Assembly: GCA_965219915.1 (NCBI GenBank)
Contig: OZ244794.1
Location: forward strand, 1,984,001-2,048,000
DNA length: 64,000 nucleotides
Origin: Bin80 sp965219915
GTDB taxonomy: Bacteria; Bacteroidota; Rhodothermia; Rhodothermales; Bin80
Direction: 5' to 3'
Shown in pieces: positions 1-10,900 of the stretch; position 1 is the first letter of the stretch; each line of letters opens with the position of its first letter. The position numbers were made by a program, and so were the translations under genes. The notes under the pieces were generated by a model. The model saw nothing but the letters and a program-made list of their open reading frames with translations, searched no databases and was not told the origin of the DNA.

Positions 1-1080
1 TTACGGAGGTATTTCGGAATTGAGGACATCTTGGATAGCAGTTCATCCGAGAAAATATTTGACCAGTGCACAGAATTGCTGAGAACCCCAGATTACAGTT
101 GTCGTGCGCTACTTGAGCGTATGAAGGTACGCGTTGTTTGTACTACTAATGATCCAATTGAAGATCTGTCTGCACACACCGCAATTGCGGAAGAGGGTGG
201 GGGATTGGTAGTTGTTCCTGGATTTCGAGCGGACAAAGCTTCTCAGATTACGGATCCTGCTGCCTGGCACACCTACTTATCTGCTCTTGGGGAAGCGGCA
301 AACCTGGATATCACGTCTCCGGAAAATCTACTTGAAGCGTTGCAGATCCGGCATGATTTTTTCGCTAAATGTGGATGCATGGTCAGCGATCACGGCGAGG
401 AGCTACTGTACGCTGAGAACTATGGACCCGCTGATATTCAGCGCATTTTTGCTTGCACGTTGCGTGGCATTGCACCATCCCAGAGTGATGTTAGGTTATT
501 CAAGAGTTGGCTGCTGTTTGAATTGGCAAAGATGGATCATTCTGCAGAGTGGACGCAACAATTTCATCTGTCTGCGCTGCGCAATAATAATTCTCGTGCA
601 CCAAAAGCAGATAGCGGCTACGACTCGATCGGTGATTTTGCTATTGCGACGGGGGTTGCCAATTTCCTGAATCGCCTCAACGCCAGTGGTCAACTGGCCA
701 GAACAATACTCTATTCAGTAAACCCGGCACATAATGAGGTGCTTGCGTCCATGTGTGGCAATTTCTGTGAGCATCCCGTCCCGGCGAAAGTCCAGTTTGG
801 AACCGCTTGGTGGTTCATGGATCAGATTGATGGTATGGAGCGCCAGCTAACTGCATATGCAAACATGGGGCTTTTGAGCCGCTTCGTGGGTATGCTGACC
901 GATTCAAGGAGCTTCCTGTCTTTCCCGCGGCATGAGTACTTTCGGCGTATCCTGTGCAATATGATTGGGACGCAGGTAGACCGCGGTGAATTACCCCATG
1001 ACCTGGACTGGCTTGGCGAAATCGTGCAGAACATCTGCTACACAAATGCTCGAGAATATTTTCGTTTTCGGGTTCGGTAA
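1..1080 (+). CDS. uxaC: Uronate isomerase (glucuronate/galacturonate isomerase), 5' end missing
   Basis: Cytoplasmic enzyme that isomerises D-glucuronate to fructuronate and D-galacturonate to tagaturonate, the first step of hexuronate breakdown. The frame is open from base 1 and reads LRRYFGIEDIL, matching the family's internal LELRR-FG segment, so the gene enters from the left and about 110 N-terminal residues are outside the window. Family landmarks include the DDPIEDL-like segment (NDPIEDL), CGCMVSDHG, LHLSALRNNN-type motif (QFHLSALRNNN), ILYSVNPAHNEVLA, FGTAWWFMDQ, and the conserved end LLSRFVGMLTDSRSFLS...HEYFRRILCNMIG. The C-terminus is complete. The internal TTG at base 31 is not a real start. 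The matching altronate dehydratase gene lies about 23 kb away at 23979-25607, so the pathway is not in one operon. Confidence 0.95.
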   Translation, partial: LRRYFGIEDILDSSSSEKIFDQCTELLRTPDYSCRALLERMKVRVVCTTNDPIEDLSAHTAIAEEGGGLVVVPGFRADKASQITDPAAWHTYLSALGEAANLDITSPENLLEALQIRHDFFAKCGCMVSDHGEELLYAENYGPADIQRIFACTLRGIAPSQSDVRLFKSWLLFELAKMDHSAEWTQQFHLSALRNNNSRAPKADSGYDSIGDFAIATGVANFLNRLNASGQLARTILYSVNPAHNEVLASMCGNFCEHPVPAKVQFGTAWWFMDQIDGMERQLTAYANMGLLSRFVGMLTDSRSFLSFPRHEYFRRILCNMIGTQVDRGELPHDLDWLGEIVQNICYTNAREYFRFRVR

Positions 1081-1590
1081 GACAGTAGTGCTTTGACGGA
1101 ATGAGCACCTCGCAATACAACTACTAGGAATCGGAATCAGGTGATTCGCACAGTGTGATTTGGAGGTATGGTATTGGATTCAGGGAGTGATTGCTCAAGG
1201 GCTTACGAAATCCGTGGTTAGTCTCTTGCTGAACGTGTAGCTCTGTCTGAACAGACAGTCAATGCACCAACTACGACGATGCCCTGCAAGTGAACCAGGC
1301 CAAGGATTCGCTCTTATCCTGGCAATCAAGTCAGTATAGGCTTCCACAGGATGCGCTTTACTCAGGAGATGGTCACGTACAACAAAGCCATTGTTTGCGA
1401 CAAACCAAGACGCTCTGCAGTTGTACTCGAAATATCAACTTGATGTGTTAAGATTTGATGTACTGCCGAGGGTTCACTTGCACAACTAAATCATACCGGT
1501 AATGGGAATTACTCCTATACGCGTTCGAGACGCAATATAGTTTGACCGCCGCACGACAAATATCTGGATCATGTTCCCTACCGAAGCTCC
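1081..1590. other. Intergenic region, no gene recognised
   Basis: About 510 bases between convergent uxaC and the minus-strand subtilase. No convincing reading frame, tRNA or clear terminator was seen. A short stretch around 1222-1262 reads SLAERVALSEQTVN, which resembles a helix-turn-helix core, but it is preceded by an in-frame stop and ends soon after. It may be a decayed regulator remnant or chance. Confidence 0.5.
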
Positions 1591-4521
1591 TTATCGGATT
1601 CGCACAAAGCGTCCAACCTGCACGGAACGCTCTGTGGGCGAATCAGCAATCACACGGTATAGATAGAGCCCCGCAGGCAGCGCAGCACTATTCAATTCGA
1701 TACTCTTTGACCAGCCGGCCATCATGGAACTCTCAGGGACGCTCAGAACATGTCTTCCGATCACATCAATCACTTCGACCCGAACACGTGCCTGCCAGGG
1801 AAGGTCAAAAGTCAACTGCGTGGCTTCCCGAACAGGATTAGGGTAATTGCCGTGAACCGCAAATTTTTCTGGTAAAGATCCTCTTTCACTCGTTTCTTCT
1901 ATTGCCACAGCAGTACAAGTTGGGCCAATTACAAAGTCAACATTTTGCAGCCACTGTTGAAATTCATCATCCCCGGGGGCGCAGAGTTCTTGTCCTGAAT
2001 ACACAAACAACTGGAGGCTATCTAACTGCATCAAACTTCTGGGGAGAGTTCCTGTCAAGGCATTGTTTGACAGATCCAACTCTATTAAATTTGAAAGCTG
2101 TCCCAGCTCTGGTGGAACCGTCCCGCTAAGCTGATTCTCGCCCAGCCCCAATACTTGCAGATCCGAAAGCTGTCCCAGTTCTGGTGGAATCGGTCCAGTA
2201 AACTGGTTGGAAGTCAACCGCAAACTTTCCAATTTCGAGAGTTGGCTCAGCTCTGGTGGAATGGTTCCGGTAAACCGATTTTCGGTTAATCCCAGGTATC
2301 TTAGTTCTGGAAGTTGCCCTAGCTCCGGTGGGATTGGCCCGGATAGTTCGTTCAATTCAATCAGCAGCGCGTTTAATTTTGGGAGTTGTCCCAGCTCTGG
2401 CGGGATCGATCCAGCCAGCAAATTATGAGACAAAATCAACGTCTCTAATTCTGTTAGTTGCCCTAACTCATGGGGAATCGAGCCGGAAAGCTGGTTTGCG
2501 GCTAACCACAGATTCCGCAAACCAGCTGCTTGGCCTAATTCTGGTGGGATCATTCCCGTGAGATTATTTCCAGCCAAAATGATTTCAACCCAATCTTGAA
2601 AGACTTGCACCCCAAACCATCCATTTAATTCCTCACTCGTGGGGGTGGCCGTAGTGTCCCAACCCGAATTGTCGAACCAGTTATCACCGTCTGTAGACTG
2701 ATAGAGAGCATGGAGTGCGCCTATCAAGTCTTCCAGATTGAGCTGTCTGAAGAAGTTTATAACGTCCGGCTCATCCGTAAAGGAACCGTCGCGAATCTGG
2801 ACAGAGAAATGGGCAGCAAGATTCGGAGCAACATCATTAGCAACCGAGAACCGAAATGTCACCATCGTAGAATCTCCTGTTCCTAATACCCCTATTGATT
2901 GCTCTGCGCCAGGCAGGGTGATGTATGGATATGCTTCGAGAGGTACCAAATTTACCGTCAGTTGTTGAGTAGCGGCTAGGTAATTGATAAAGGTCACATT
3001 GACAGTGACCTCATCCCCGGGATCAAGCTGCAAATTACCGTCACTATCCTCCCATGACCAATTCTTGACGCGTACAGCCGGAACTGTTAACTCCCGCAAG
3101 CTGGCCTCGGCATTGACGAGTCCTCCACTCAACCGCCCTTCATGCAAGGGCAAGGAGTTGTCTGCATCTATATTCTCGGCCGAAAGCCGCAACCGTTCCC
3201 GAAGCTCATCCGGCGATATGTCGGGAAAGCGCGTCTTCACCAACGCAGCGATGCCGCCGACCAGTGGAGATGAAAATGATGTGCCTGATACGTGAAAACA
3301 CCCGTCGTAAGGATGGCATTCCTCACTGGTGTACTCATCATTAGGTAGTGTCGTAATGATGTCTACTCCAGGAGCATATATGTTGATTGACTTTCCATAA
3401 TTCGAAAATTCCGCAAGTTGCCCTGAATCCTGCTCAGTTGCACCGACTGAGAGCACCCGAGGATGCGAGTTCGGATAAGTCGGATAGAGATCATTATTTG
3501 AGATCTCATTACCTGCCGCCGCTACTACCAAAGCCCCCATGTCCGTGGCCAGGTCGAGTGCCTGGGGGACCATGTGTAGCCACTCACCGCCAGGAAATCC
3601 ACCAAAACTTGTGTTAATGATATCGGCACCATTCACGGCCGCGTACAAGATACCTTCAAAAGCACCACAAATCTCCTCCTCTTCGCAGAATATATTTACG
3701 TGCATCAGTTTTGCATTCCAAGCCGCACCCGCGATCCCCACACCATTATCAGTTGTGGCGCTCGCTGTACCTGCAACAGCCGTCCCGTGACCTGTCACTT
3801 CTGGATAGTTCGGATCCGGCGTAGGATCATTGTCCGTATCATCCCCATTGTTAAAATTCACCCCATTTACATCATCAATGAAACCATTATTATCGTCATC
3901 GATCCCATTATCTGGAATCTCGTCTTCATTGACCCACGCGTTCGCCAATAGATCCTCGTGGTCCCAATCTCCGCCAGTATCTATTATAGCAATCACAATC
4001 GGCTCTGAAGCATCTTCCGCTTTGACTAGGTCCCAAGCTTCTGGCAAATTAACGAGTTCTAGATACGGCTGTTGTTGTTCGTACTGAGGATCATTGGGCT
4101 CTTCCAGGGGCACTGATCCATGTCTACGGAATACCAACACTGGCTCGGCGTACACTACCCCAAATTCCGACGAAAAATCTCGGGAAACCCGCACTGGATC
4201 TGCCTGTGCCCTAAAATGAACATAGTAGGTGCGGCGAAGGGCATCCAAGTTATCAGCTGTCTTCGGAGTGGGCTCCACATGATCCAAGAATGGATACGCA
4301 CGCTCTATCTTGTATACATCATACCTCTCTGCTGCGCGATCAAAGCCAGACAGGTTTGTTTTTGTTGTCGTCTTCCCAGTTATAGTACCTGACTCAAACT
4401 GCACGACCACAACTTGGTCCTTGAACTCAGGCACTGGCTCCTGCGCCGCGACCAAGTGCGAAAATCCGGCAAACAGCAGAATGAACAAGATGGTTGGACC
4501 AGGTTTCGAAATTGATAGCAT
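1591..4521 (-). CDS. Secreted subtilisin-like (S8) serine protease with leucine-rich repeats and T9SS sorting domain
   Basis: Large exported multidomain protein. I take the start at 4521 because it gives a clean signal peptide (MLSISKPGPTILFILLFAG... ending in VAAQ). An upstream ATG at 4569, 16 bases after AGGAG, would add 16 residues. Counting from 4569: a propeptide-like region (about 45-150), then the S8 catalytic domain with Asp197 in AIIDTG, His261 in GHGTAVAG and Ser431 in SGTSFSSP. An Asp/Asn-rich NGIDDDNNGFIDD insert near 220 looks like calcium-binding. A beta-sandwich region (about 500-610) is followed by eight or nine plant-type LRRs (about 660-875) and a C-terminal type A sorting domain (about 905-992; NYPNPVREATQLTFDLP, then GLYLYRV). 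The last implies export through the T9SS, consistent with porQ at 42109-43095. The substrate is unknown; the LRRs suggest protein or glycan binding. Confidence 0.9.
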   Translation of the reverse strand: MLSISKPGPTILFILLFAGFSHLVAAQEPVPEFKDQVVVVQFESGTITGKTTTKTNLSGFDRAAERYDVYKIERAYPFLDHVEPTPKTADNLDALRRTYYVHFRAQADPVRVSRDFSSEFGVVYAEPVLVFRRHGSVPLEEPNDPQYEQQQPYLELVNLPEAWDLVKAEDASEPIVIAIIDTGGDWDHEDLLANAWVNEDEIPDNGIDDDNNGFIDDVNGVNFNNGDDTDNDPTPDPNYPEVTGHGTAVAGTASATTDNGVGIAGAAWNAKLMHVNIFCEEEEICGAFEGILYAAVNGADIINTSFGGFPGGEWLHMVPQALDLATDMGALVVAAAGNEISNNDLYPTYPNSHPRVLSVGATEQDSGQLAEFSNYGKSINIYAPGVDIITTLPNDEYTSEECHPYDGCFHVSGTSFSSPLVGGIAALVKTRFPDISPDELRERLRLSAENIDADNSLPLHEGRLSGGLVNAEASLRELTVPAVRVKNWSWEDSDGNLQLDPGDEVTVNVTFINYLAATQQLTVNLVPLEAYPYITLPGAEQSIGVLGTGDSTMVTFRFSVANDVAPNLAAHFSVQIRDGSFTDEPDVINFFRQLNLEDLIGALHALYQSTDGDNWFDNSGWDTTATPTSEELNGWFGVQVFQDWVEIILAGNNLTGMIPPELGQAAGLRNLWLAANQLSGSIPHELGQLTELETLILSHNLLAGSIPPELGQLPKLNALLIELNELSGPIPPELGQLPELRYLGLTENRFTGTIPPELSQLSKLESLRLTSNQFTGPIPPELGQLSDLQVLGLGENQLSGTVPPELGQLSNLIELDLSNNALTGTLPRSLMQLDSLQLFVYSGQELCAPGDDEFQQWLQNVDFVIGPTCTAVAIEETSERGSLPEKFAVHGNYPNPVREATQLTFDLPWQARVRVEVIDVIGRHVLSVPESSMMAGWSKSIELNSAALPAGLYLYRVIADSPTERSVQVGRFVRIR
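1945..2592 (-). repeat. Leucine-rich repeat array inside the subtilase gene (about 72-base period)
   Basis: Tandem 24-residue repeats of the form GxIPPELGQLxxLxxLxLxxNxLxG run through this part of the protease gene. They show at DNA level as recurring blocks encoding IPPELGQL. This is the plant-type LRR consensus, known for binding proteins or peptides in extracellular receptors. The strong similarity of adjacent blocks suggests growth by recent unequal crossing-over. Confidence 0.85.
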
Positions 4522-4919
4522 GGCTTCGAAGATGGTTGGTGTATGAAGGTTGCCGGACCAGTTATACATCCCGATGAATATCTATCTCCTGACCGGAGCC
4601 TGAAAACCTCAGACGTACTGCGCTAACTCTTAACTCTTGGGCTGTAGACGCCCTATGAGGAACAAAAGGTTACAAAAAGGCCTCTTGCAAAGCTCTTTTC
4701 TGTCCCAACACATCATCGATTTTAGGACATCAGGTGTCTCCATCTGCCAAGATATGGAGCGTGGAATCCTATCCATTCTAGTGTCAGGGGCCTCGAATCT
4801 TAACGTAGCATGAAATAATACTCGGGGATGTCAAGCAGCCGAGGAAAAACTCACCACTGGGCTGCTGGATATCTGCAAGATTGAATTATTCCAGACGAAC
4901 TGCGGAGTAACCAGTCGGG
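4522..4919. other. Intergenic region with a 7-bp inverted repeat (arms 4834-4840 and 4860-4866)
   Basis: No gene seen. The two arms AGCAGCC and GGCTGCT are perfectly complementary around a 19-base spacer and lie about 55 bases past the stop of the minus-strand TonB receptor. They could be a 3'-end hairpin for that transcript, but no T-run follows. The rest must hold the promoter of the protease gene; no clear promoter motif could be assigned. Confidence 0.35.
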
Positions 4920-7625
4920 CTACTGAAGTGTAACCTGCAATCCGAGGTTGAAGGAGCGTGGTAGTCCGAGAAAAACCTCTGCGTCGTCAGCTCTGTTGGC
5001 TCCCGTACCATTACCACGGAAAGCATTGAAGCGTGAGTTGTTTGTTGCGTCTTGGATATAGAACGAATCAAACAGATTGAACACATTGGCAAATACGCGA
5101 ATTTGTCCTGGCCCCAGACGGCGGGGAATCGTATAGCCGATGTTTATGTCGAATATATTATAGCTCGGTACTTTCCAAACAGGTTGTCCCGACTGGCCAC
5201 TATCCGTACGACTTGAAGGATCAAAATCCGCATAGTAGTTCGAGTAGGAGCGTCCAGTTATTTTGGCGTACATTCCCCTCACAGGAAAAACGCTGATCGC
5301 ATAGGCGACCTGAGTTTGTGGCGCATCTCCCACTTTTACATCCTTCACGTAAAGCGATACAGTTTCCTGGGTGGAAGGATCTGAACGATCCGGTGTGTAT
5401 CTCGCAGATACATCATCGGTATATCGCCAATTGCCGACGGACAGTGCTAAATCTGCGCGAAGAGAACGTAGCGGCTGATAGGCTACCTCCGCTTCAACCC
5501 CGCGGTGTAATGCATTCAACCCAAGGATGTTGATCAAGCCATCATCTCCGTTTTGCTCCAAAACTGAACGTGTGATCGTGCGGTCGTTCCATACGGTGTT
5601 GTACAGACTAACAGTGGAATTCAATGTGCGATCCGGGGACACATAAGAAATCCCGGCCTCTATTGCTTGGAATTGCTCATTCTGGGGGTCCGGGTTCAAA
5701 ACACCCGTGATATCATTCAGTGCCCCATCGAGAATCGGCACCTTGGACACCAGTCCTGCATTCACAAACACGGAAATCATGTCGTTGAACAAATAGGAAG
5801 CACCACCCTTGATCTGGTATCCACCAATGCGATCAGTGGAGATTGTAAATGTGGTTCCGTCTCCAGCATCCCGAAAATAATCCTCGTGGGAGTATTTGAT
5901 GGCTGAGTATCCTGCCATCCCATAGGCGTAGATACCGCCACTTTGATAGGCACCCTGCAAAAACCCACCCAACCAGTCTACCTCGTTGGTATTATTATAA
6001 TTGAATCGATCTCCCGGCTGAAGCAACTTGCCACTTTCCCCCCAAAAATCGTTATCAAAACGCCGATATCCACTCCCACCCAACAAGTCACGCACCGTTC
6101 GATAATGGTCAATGGAGGCGGTACGCCAATCAACGCCTGCTTCAAGTGTTAATGTCTCAGTCATCTCAAGCTTCAATTTCGAGATTGTTCCAATCGTCCA
6201 CTGCACATTGTGGCTGTTCCGCAGAACCCCTTGTGATTCGCCGTTCTCCTGATTTGTGGCAATTGTGCCATCGTAATCAACCACACGCGATGGACCTGAA
6301 TTATTCCACTGCATTCGTCCATGGGTCCCTGTTCCTCCGCCTTTGCCACCAGAGTAATAAAGGACCGTTGACCAGAGTGTCCGATCCGTTAGCTGGGTAA
6401 ATATGTTCAGGTTCAGTTGAGGCTTGTGGAAAAAGTTTTCGCGCTCATTGATGGAGTTCCGCGAGTTGCGGTGAACGGTGCCAAATCCGTTATGCTGTTC
6501 GATGGTGTACGAAGAGGAAACAGGGGATACATTTTGGTTCCAGCGTCGTCCAGCTTCCGGGAATGTCTCCAGAATTTCTGTAATCGTTAATTCATCCAGC
6601 CCATCTGCCTCGAAGACTGTACGGGCATACTCATGGTCATAAGCAGCAATGTTTTGCCGATAAAGGTTTTGACCATGCCGCTGAGGTGCTCCAACCGCAT
6701 AGAAATCTATCCTATGCCTCGCGCTGATATTCCATGCAGCGGCAACATAATAAGCCCACGCATCCGTCCATGTGCCTTCATAATAGCCATCGCCGGACTT
6801 TCTAACTCCACTCACTGTAAAGGCATAGCGGTTGTTAATCAAGCCAGTCGAAGCAGAGACGGTTGATTTGAGAAATCCGTCATTTCCAAACTCCTGTTTT
6901 GCCATGACCCGCCGTCTATTCGCAGCAGGATCCGTAAGGATATTCAGTGTTCCGCCGATAGAAGGAGTCGCCAGATTCACTGCGGACAACCCCCGCTGCA
7001 ACTGGATTGAGGTAGTTGCATCCCCAACACCATCCCAGTTTGACCAGTACACCCAACCGTTCTCCATATCATTTACCGGTACGCCATTGATCATGACTGC
7101 AACATTCCGCTGATTAAATCCACGTACATTCACACGAGCATCCCCAGCTCCACCCCCCTGAGCAGTACTATAGACGGAGGGTGTCGTGTTCAAAACTAGC
7201 GGGACATCGCGAGAGCCTAGCTCACGCTCAACCTGGAGTTTTTCAATGTCTGAATAGGCGACCGGAGTTTGCCGGTTTAAGGCTCTTGATGCAAATATCT
7301 CTAGGGCTTCAAGTGCCTGACTTGACACTTGGAGCGAAAAATCAAACGTGACATCGGCATCTTGGAGCGTAATGGGCTGCAATACTGTTTCGTATCCGAC
7401 AAAGGAAACTTGAATAGTGTACGTACCCAAGGGTAGGTTATTAATACTGTAGTTTCCATCGCCATCTGTCACTGCACCCGTGGTTGTGCCGACAAGAATG
7501 ACCGTTGCACCTGGGAGATGTAAACCAGACTCCGCGTCGGTTACGATCCCGCTTATAGTATTCTGAGCACACACAGAGCCAGCAATTAGGAGTGAGGCAA
7601 GAATCGAAAAAGTAGCCTTCATCAT
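4920..7625 (-). CDS. TonB-dependent outer-membrane receptor with carboxypeptidase-regulatory-like N-terminal domain
   Basis: Outer-membrane active importer. The start at 7625 (MMKATFSILASLLIAG..., ending VCAQ) gives a signal peptide; the longer frame would need a GTG at 7649. After the signal comes a CarboxypepD_reg-like beta-sandwich (TISGIVTDAESGLHLPGATV...DGDGNYSINNLPLGTYTI). Next is a TonB plug with RVNVRGFNQRNVAVMINGVP and NDMENGWVYWSN, then a long beta-barrel ending in FNLGLQVTLQ. About 900 residues, normal for the family. A close paralogue lies at 36490-39177 with shared plug motifs and barrel segments (GGKGGG, DLLGG-GYxRFDNDFWG, INPDPQNE). No SusD-like partner gene is adjacent, so the classic SusCD arrangement is not shown. 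The substrate is not evident. Confidence 0.93.
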   Translation of the reverse strand: MMKATFSILASLLIAGSVCAQNTISGIVTDAESGLHLPGATVILVGTTTGAVTDGDGNYSINNLPLGTYTIQVSFVGYETVLQPITLQDADVTFDFSLQVSSQALEALEIFASRALNRQTPVAYSDIEKLQVERELGSRDVPLVLNTTPSVYSTAQGGGAGDARVNVRGFNQRNVAVMINGVPVNDMENGWVYWSNWDGVGDATTSIQLQRGLSAVNLATPSIGGTLNILTDPAANRRRVMAKQEFGNDGFLKSTVSASTGLINNRYAFTVSGVRKSGDGYYEGTWTDAWAYYVAAAWNISARHRIDFYAVGAPQRHGQNLYRQNIAAYDHEYARTVFEADGLDELTITEILETFPEAGRRWNQNVSPVSSSYTIEQHNGFGTVHRNSRNSINERENFFHKPQLNLNIFTQLTDRTLWSTVLYYSGGKGGGTGTHGRMQWNNSGPSRVVDYDGTIATNQENGESQGVLRNSHNVQWTIGTISKLKLEMTETLTLEAGVDWRTASIDHYRTVRDLLGGSGYRRFDNDFWGESGKLLQPGDRFNYNNTNEVDWLGGFLQGAYQSGGIYAYGMAGYSAIKYSHEDYFRDAGDGTTFTISTDRIGGYQIKGGASYLFNDMISVFVNAGLVSKVPILDGALNDITGVLNPDPQNEQFQAIEAGISYVSPDRTLNSTVSLYNTVWNDRTITRSVLEQNGDDGLINILGLNALHRGVEAEVAYQPLRSLRADLALSVGNWRYTDDVSARYTPDRSDPSTQETVSLYVKDVKVGDAPQTQVAYAISVFPVRGMYAKITGRSYSNYYADFDPSSRTDSGQSGQPVWKVPSYNIFDINIGYTIPRRLGPGQIRVFANVFNLFDSFYIQDATNNSRFNAFRGNGTGANRADDAEVFLGLPRSFNLGLQVTLQ

Positions 7626-7960
7626 GAAAATAGAATAGTTGTGAGTCACGTTTTACCAGAGAATTACCAGATGAATGATTCCTCGCTGCTAAAATAAGGC
7701 TAAGACATTGAACCAAAAAAAGTCTTCAACTGCCCTGTTTCATTTCGGCAGATTTTCAGAAACTACCTCGGCAGACTTTCAGAAACTACCTCGGCAGATT
7801 GTCAAACCAACATCATTGACGCGGAGCCGCTTATCATGGAAGTTACTCTGCCGTTCAGTGGTGCATGTCCATCCGATAACTGTAACTCACTTTGAAAATG
7901 AACAGGAACCATGGGGGACGGGACCAGTAACCATGGCGAGGATTACGGCATAGCTTGGTA
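7626..7960. other. Divergent intergenic region between TonB receptor and cytochrome-type lipoprotein
   Basis: Should hold the divergent promoters of the receptor (minus) and the PSCyt1/DUF1549 gene (plus). It contains a short tandem repeat (7745-7811, listed separately). No coding frame was recognised. Confidence 0.4.
7745..7811. repeat. Short tandem repeat, 23-base unit, about 2.5 copies
   Basis: Copies at 7745-7767 and 7768-7790 differ at one position, and a partial third copy begins at 7791. Each begins TCGGCAGA and the two complete ones end AGAAACTACC. They sit in the divergent promoter region between the receptor and the cytochrome lipoprotein gene. A repeated regulator-binding site is possible, as is simple replication slippage. 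Confidence 0.75.
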
Positions 7961-10900
7961 ATGGTGCCTTGGGGCCATAGGACGCTGGGCCCGCTGCTTC
8001 TGACACTTGTCATCGCGGGCTGTATGCAGGACGCAAGTCCGGTGGTGGACTACAATTATGATGTCCAGCCCATTCTGGCGGACAACTGCTACGCTTGCCA
8101 CGGCCCGGACCCTGAAAGCCGTGAAGCTGAATTGAGTCTCCACACGGAAGCCGGGCTGTATGCTCCGTTGCGTGACGATACAACGCGGCACGTCATAGTG
8201 CCAGGCCACCCAAGTGCGAGCGAGTTCGTGCGCCGCATTTCCGACAAGCGCCCTCAGGAGCGCATGCCACCGCCTGAGGCCCAGCATGCTCTCACTGATT
8301 CAGAAATCCAAACACTTACCCGTTGGGTAGCCCAAGGTGCGGAATGGAAGCCTCACTGGTCGCTCATCCCCCAACAGTCGCCTGATTTGCCCAGAGTGCG
8401 GCAACGAAAGTGGACGCGAAATGAAATTGACAACTTTGTCCTAGCGCGTCTGGAGCAAGATGGAATTGAACCTTCCGAAGAAGCCGACCGGCGCACATTG
8501 ATACGTCGGCTGCATCTGGATCTCACGGGATTGCCGCCATCGGTGGAGGATGTGCACGCGTTCGTAGCTGATAATCGGTCAGATGCATATGAGCACTTGG
8601 TGAATCAAATTCTGGCGTCACCGCACTTTGGCGAACGAATGGCCGTACACTGGCTGGATTTGGCGCGTTACGCGGATACGAATGGCTATTCGATCGACGG
8701 TGGCCGACATATGTGGCTCTGGCGGGACTGGGTCATTCACGCCTTCAATACCAACAAGCCTTTTGACGAATTTGTTATCGAACAGCTTGCCGGAGACTTG
8801 TTGCCTGAAGCTACCGATGCGCAGCGCATGGCCACAGGGTTTCACCGGAATCACATGATTACGCACGAGGGCGGTACTATCCCGGAAGAAAACCTAGTCA
8901 ACTATGTGGCTGACCGCGTCAAGACGACCGGCGAGGTCTTTCTAGGGCTAACGTTTGCATGCGCGCAGTGTCACGATCACAAATATGACCCGATCACCCA
9001 GCGGGATTATTATCGCCTTTTTGCTTTCTTCAATAGTGTGCCCGAGCGAGGATTGGACGGAGACGGCGGCGTAAACGCTGTACCACAACTGGAAACCTTG
9101 AGCCCCCTCGCTACGGAAGTTGAAATCGAACAAGTAAAGTCCGACTTGGCAATTTTGCGTGCCGAAACCGGCCGCGTCGATCCAGCACAGGGCAATTGGG
9201 AAGAGCGCGAGCGATCCTTGCTCAGTTTGCGTGGCCACAAGCTGCAACTGCATCCGCTGCAGGCCACCAAGATTACTACACCCAACTCGGGGTATACAGG
9301 TGAGGTGCAATCCGACGGATCGGTGCGTATTGACGAGCCCGTCTACTTTGCCGCCTACAATGTTTCGCTTACCGTTCCCGAAGATCTGGATGCGGCAATC
9401 ACTGGGTTGCGGGTGGAGTTTTACCCGGATGACAATTCCGGTGCGCTGGGCCACGGCAATGGCGACCTGCCCGAGTCCTTTGTCGTAACGAGCGTTCATG
9501 TGCGTGCTGGTGCACAACCTGCTGACCAGGTGGATTTTCACAGTGCGCTTGGATTGGCGCGAGTGACAGCATCCCATATCCATCCAGACTACGCCCCGGA
9601 AAACGTGCTCGACGACCGGCGACACAATGGCTGGTCACCCCATCCGGTGCGAAGTGCACCTGCTCATCTAACGCTCACGTTTGATGAACCACTTGATGCG
9701 AGGGAAGCACCGCACTTTACGGTGATGATGAACTTTGGGGCCGGAAGTCGGCAGGTAGCGAAGCATTTTCGAGTGCTGGCCATGGAGGGCGTCGATGACG
9801 GCACAACGCTGCCTTCGGAAGTGCAGCATGCGCTGGTAAATGAGGACGGGGATTCGGACCTTTTGCGTCAGGCATTCTATGAGCGGGCAGAAGAGGCTGC
9901 TCCGCTGCGTCACGCCATTGCCAATCTCGAAGAGCGGCTGCGCGTCCTTACGGAGCCGCACCCCACGATGGTTATGGCGGTAACTGATGTCCCGCGCCCG
10001 ACGCGCATCCTGTACCGAGGCCAATATGACCAGCCCGCCGATTCTGTATCGCCCGGAGTGCCGTCTTGGCTGCCGCCTTTGCAGGATGATGCAACGCGGC
10101 TGGAATTGGCTGAGTGGCTGATGCATCCATCCCACCCGCTGACCGCGCGTGTTACTGTCAATCGATTCTGGCAAATGCTGTTCGGACGCGGACTCGTCAC
10201 CACATCAGCAGACTTTGGTGCCCGTGGCTCCTTACCGACGCATCCTGCGTTACTGGATTGGTTGGCCATCAAGTTTGTAGACTCTGGATTCGATACAAAG
10301 GCGCTCCTGAAAACCATGGTCATGAGTGCTACATACCGGCAATCGAGTCGGGCAACGCCGGATTTGTTGACGCTTGACCCGCAGAATACTCTTCTGGCCC
10401 GTGGTCCGCGTTTCCGGCTGCAGGCCGAGTTCATACGCGATCAAGCCTTGGCTATTAGCGGGTTGCTGGTTCGCCGACTGGGTGGCCCCAGTGTTCGTCC
10501 TTACCAGCCTGCAGGACTTTGGAAGGAAGTCAGCCACTACGGGAGCACGCCAGCTACGGCCCAGACGTTTGCCCAGGATCATGGTGAAAAGCTCTACCGC
10601 CGCAGTTTGTACACCTACTGGAAACGTACGGCACCCCCGCCTGGCATGATGGTTTTCGACGCCCCAACGCGAGAGGTGTGTACGGTGCAGCGCGAAAACA
10701 CGAACACACCTTTACAGGCTCTAGTATTGCTTAATGATCCGCAATTTGTAGAAGCCAGTAGAGCTTTTGCAGCTCGACTACTCCGCACTGTCCCGGAAAC
10801 GGAACGGATTACGTATGCCTTTGAGGCGGTGACTGGCCGCGAGCCTGACAGTGAGGACCGGCTACGCTTGGAAACCCGTTTAGCGGAAGAAATAAGTGTA

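Noticed and set aside
1222..1290. Helix-turn-helix-like stretch SLAERVALSEQTVN after uxaC
   Set aside because: An in-frame stop just upstream and a stop soon after leave too little for a regulator; could be a remnant but is also compatible with chance.
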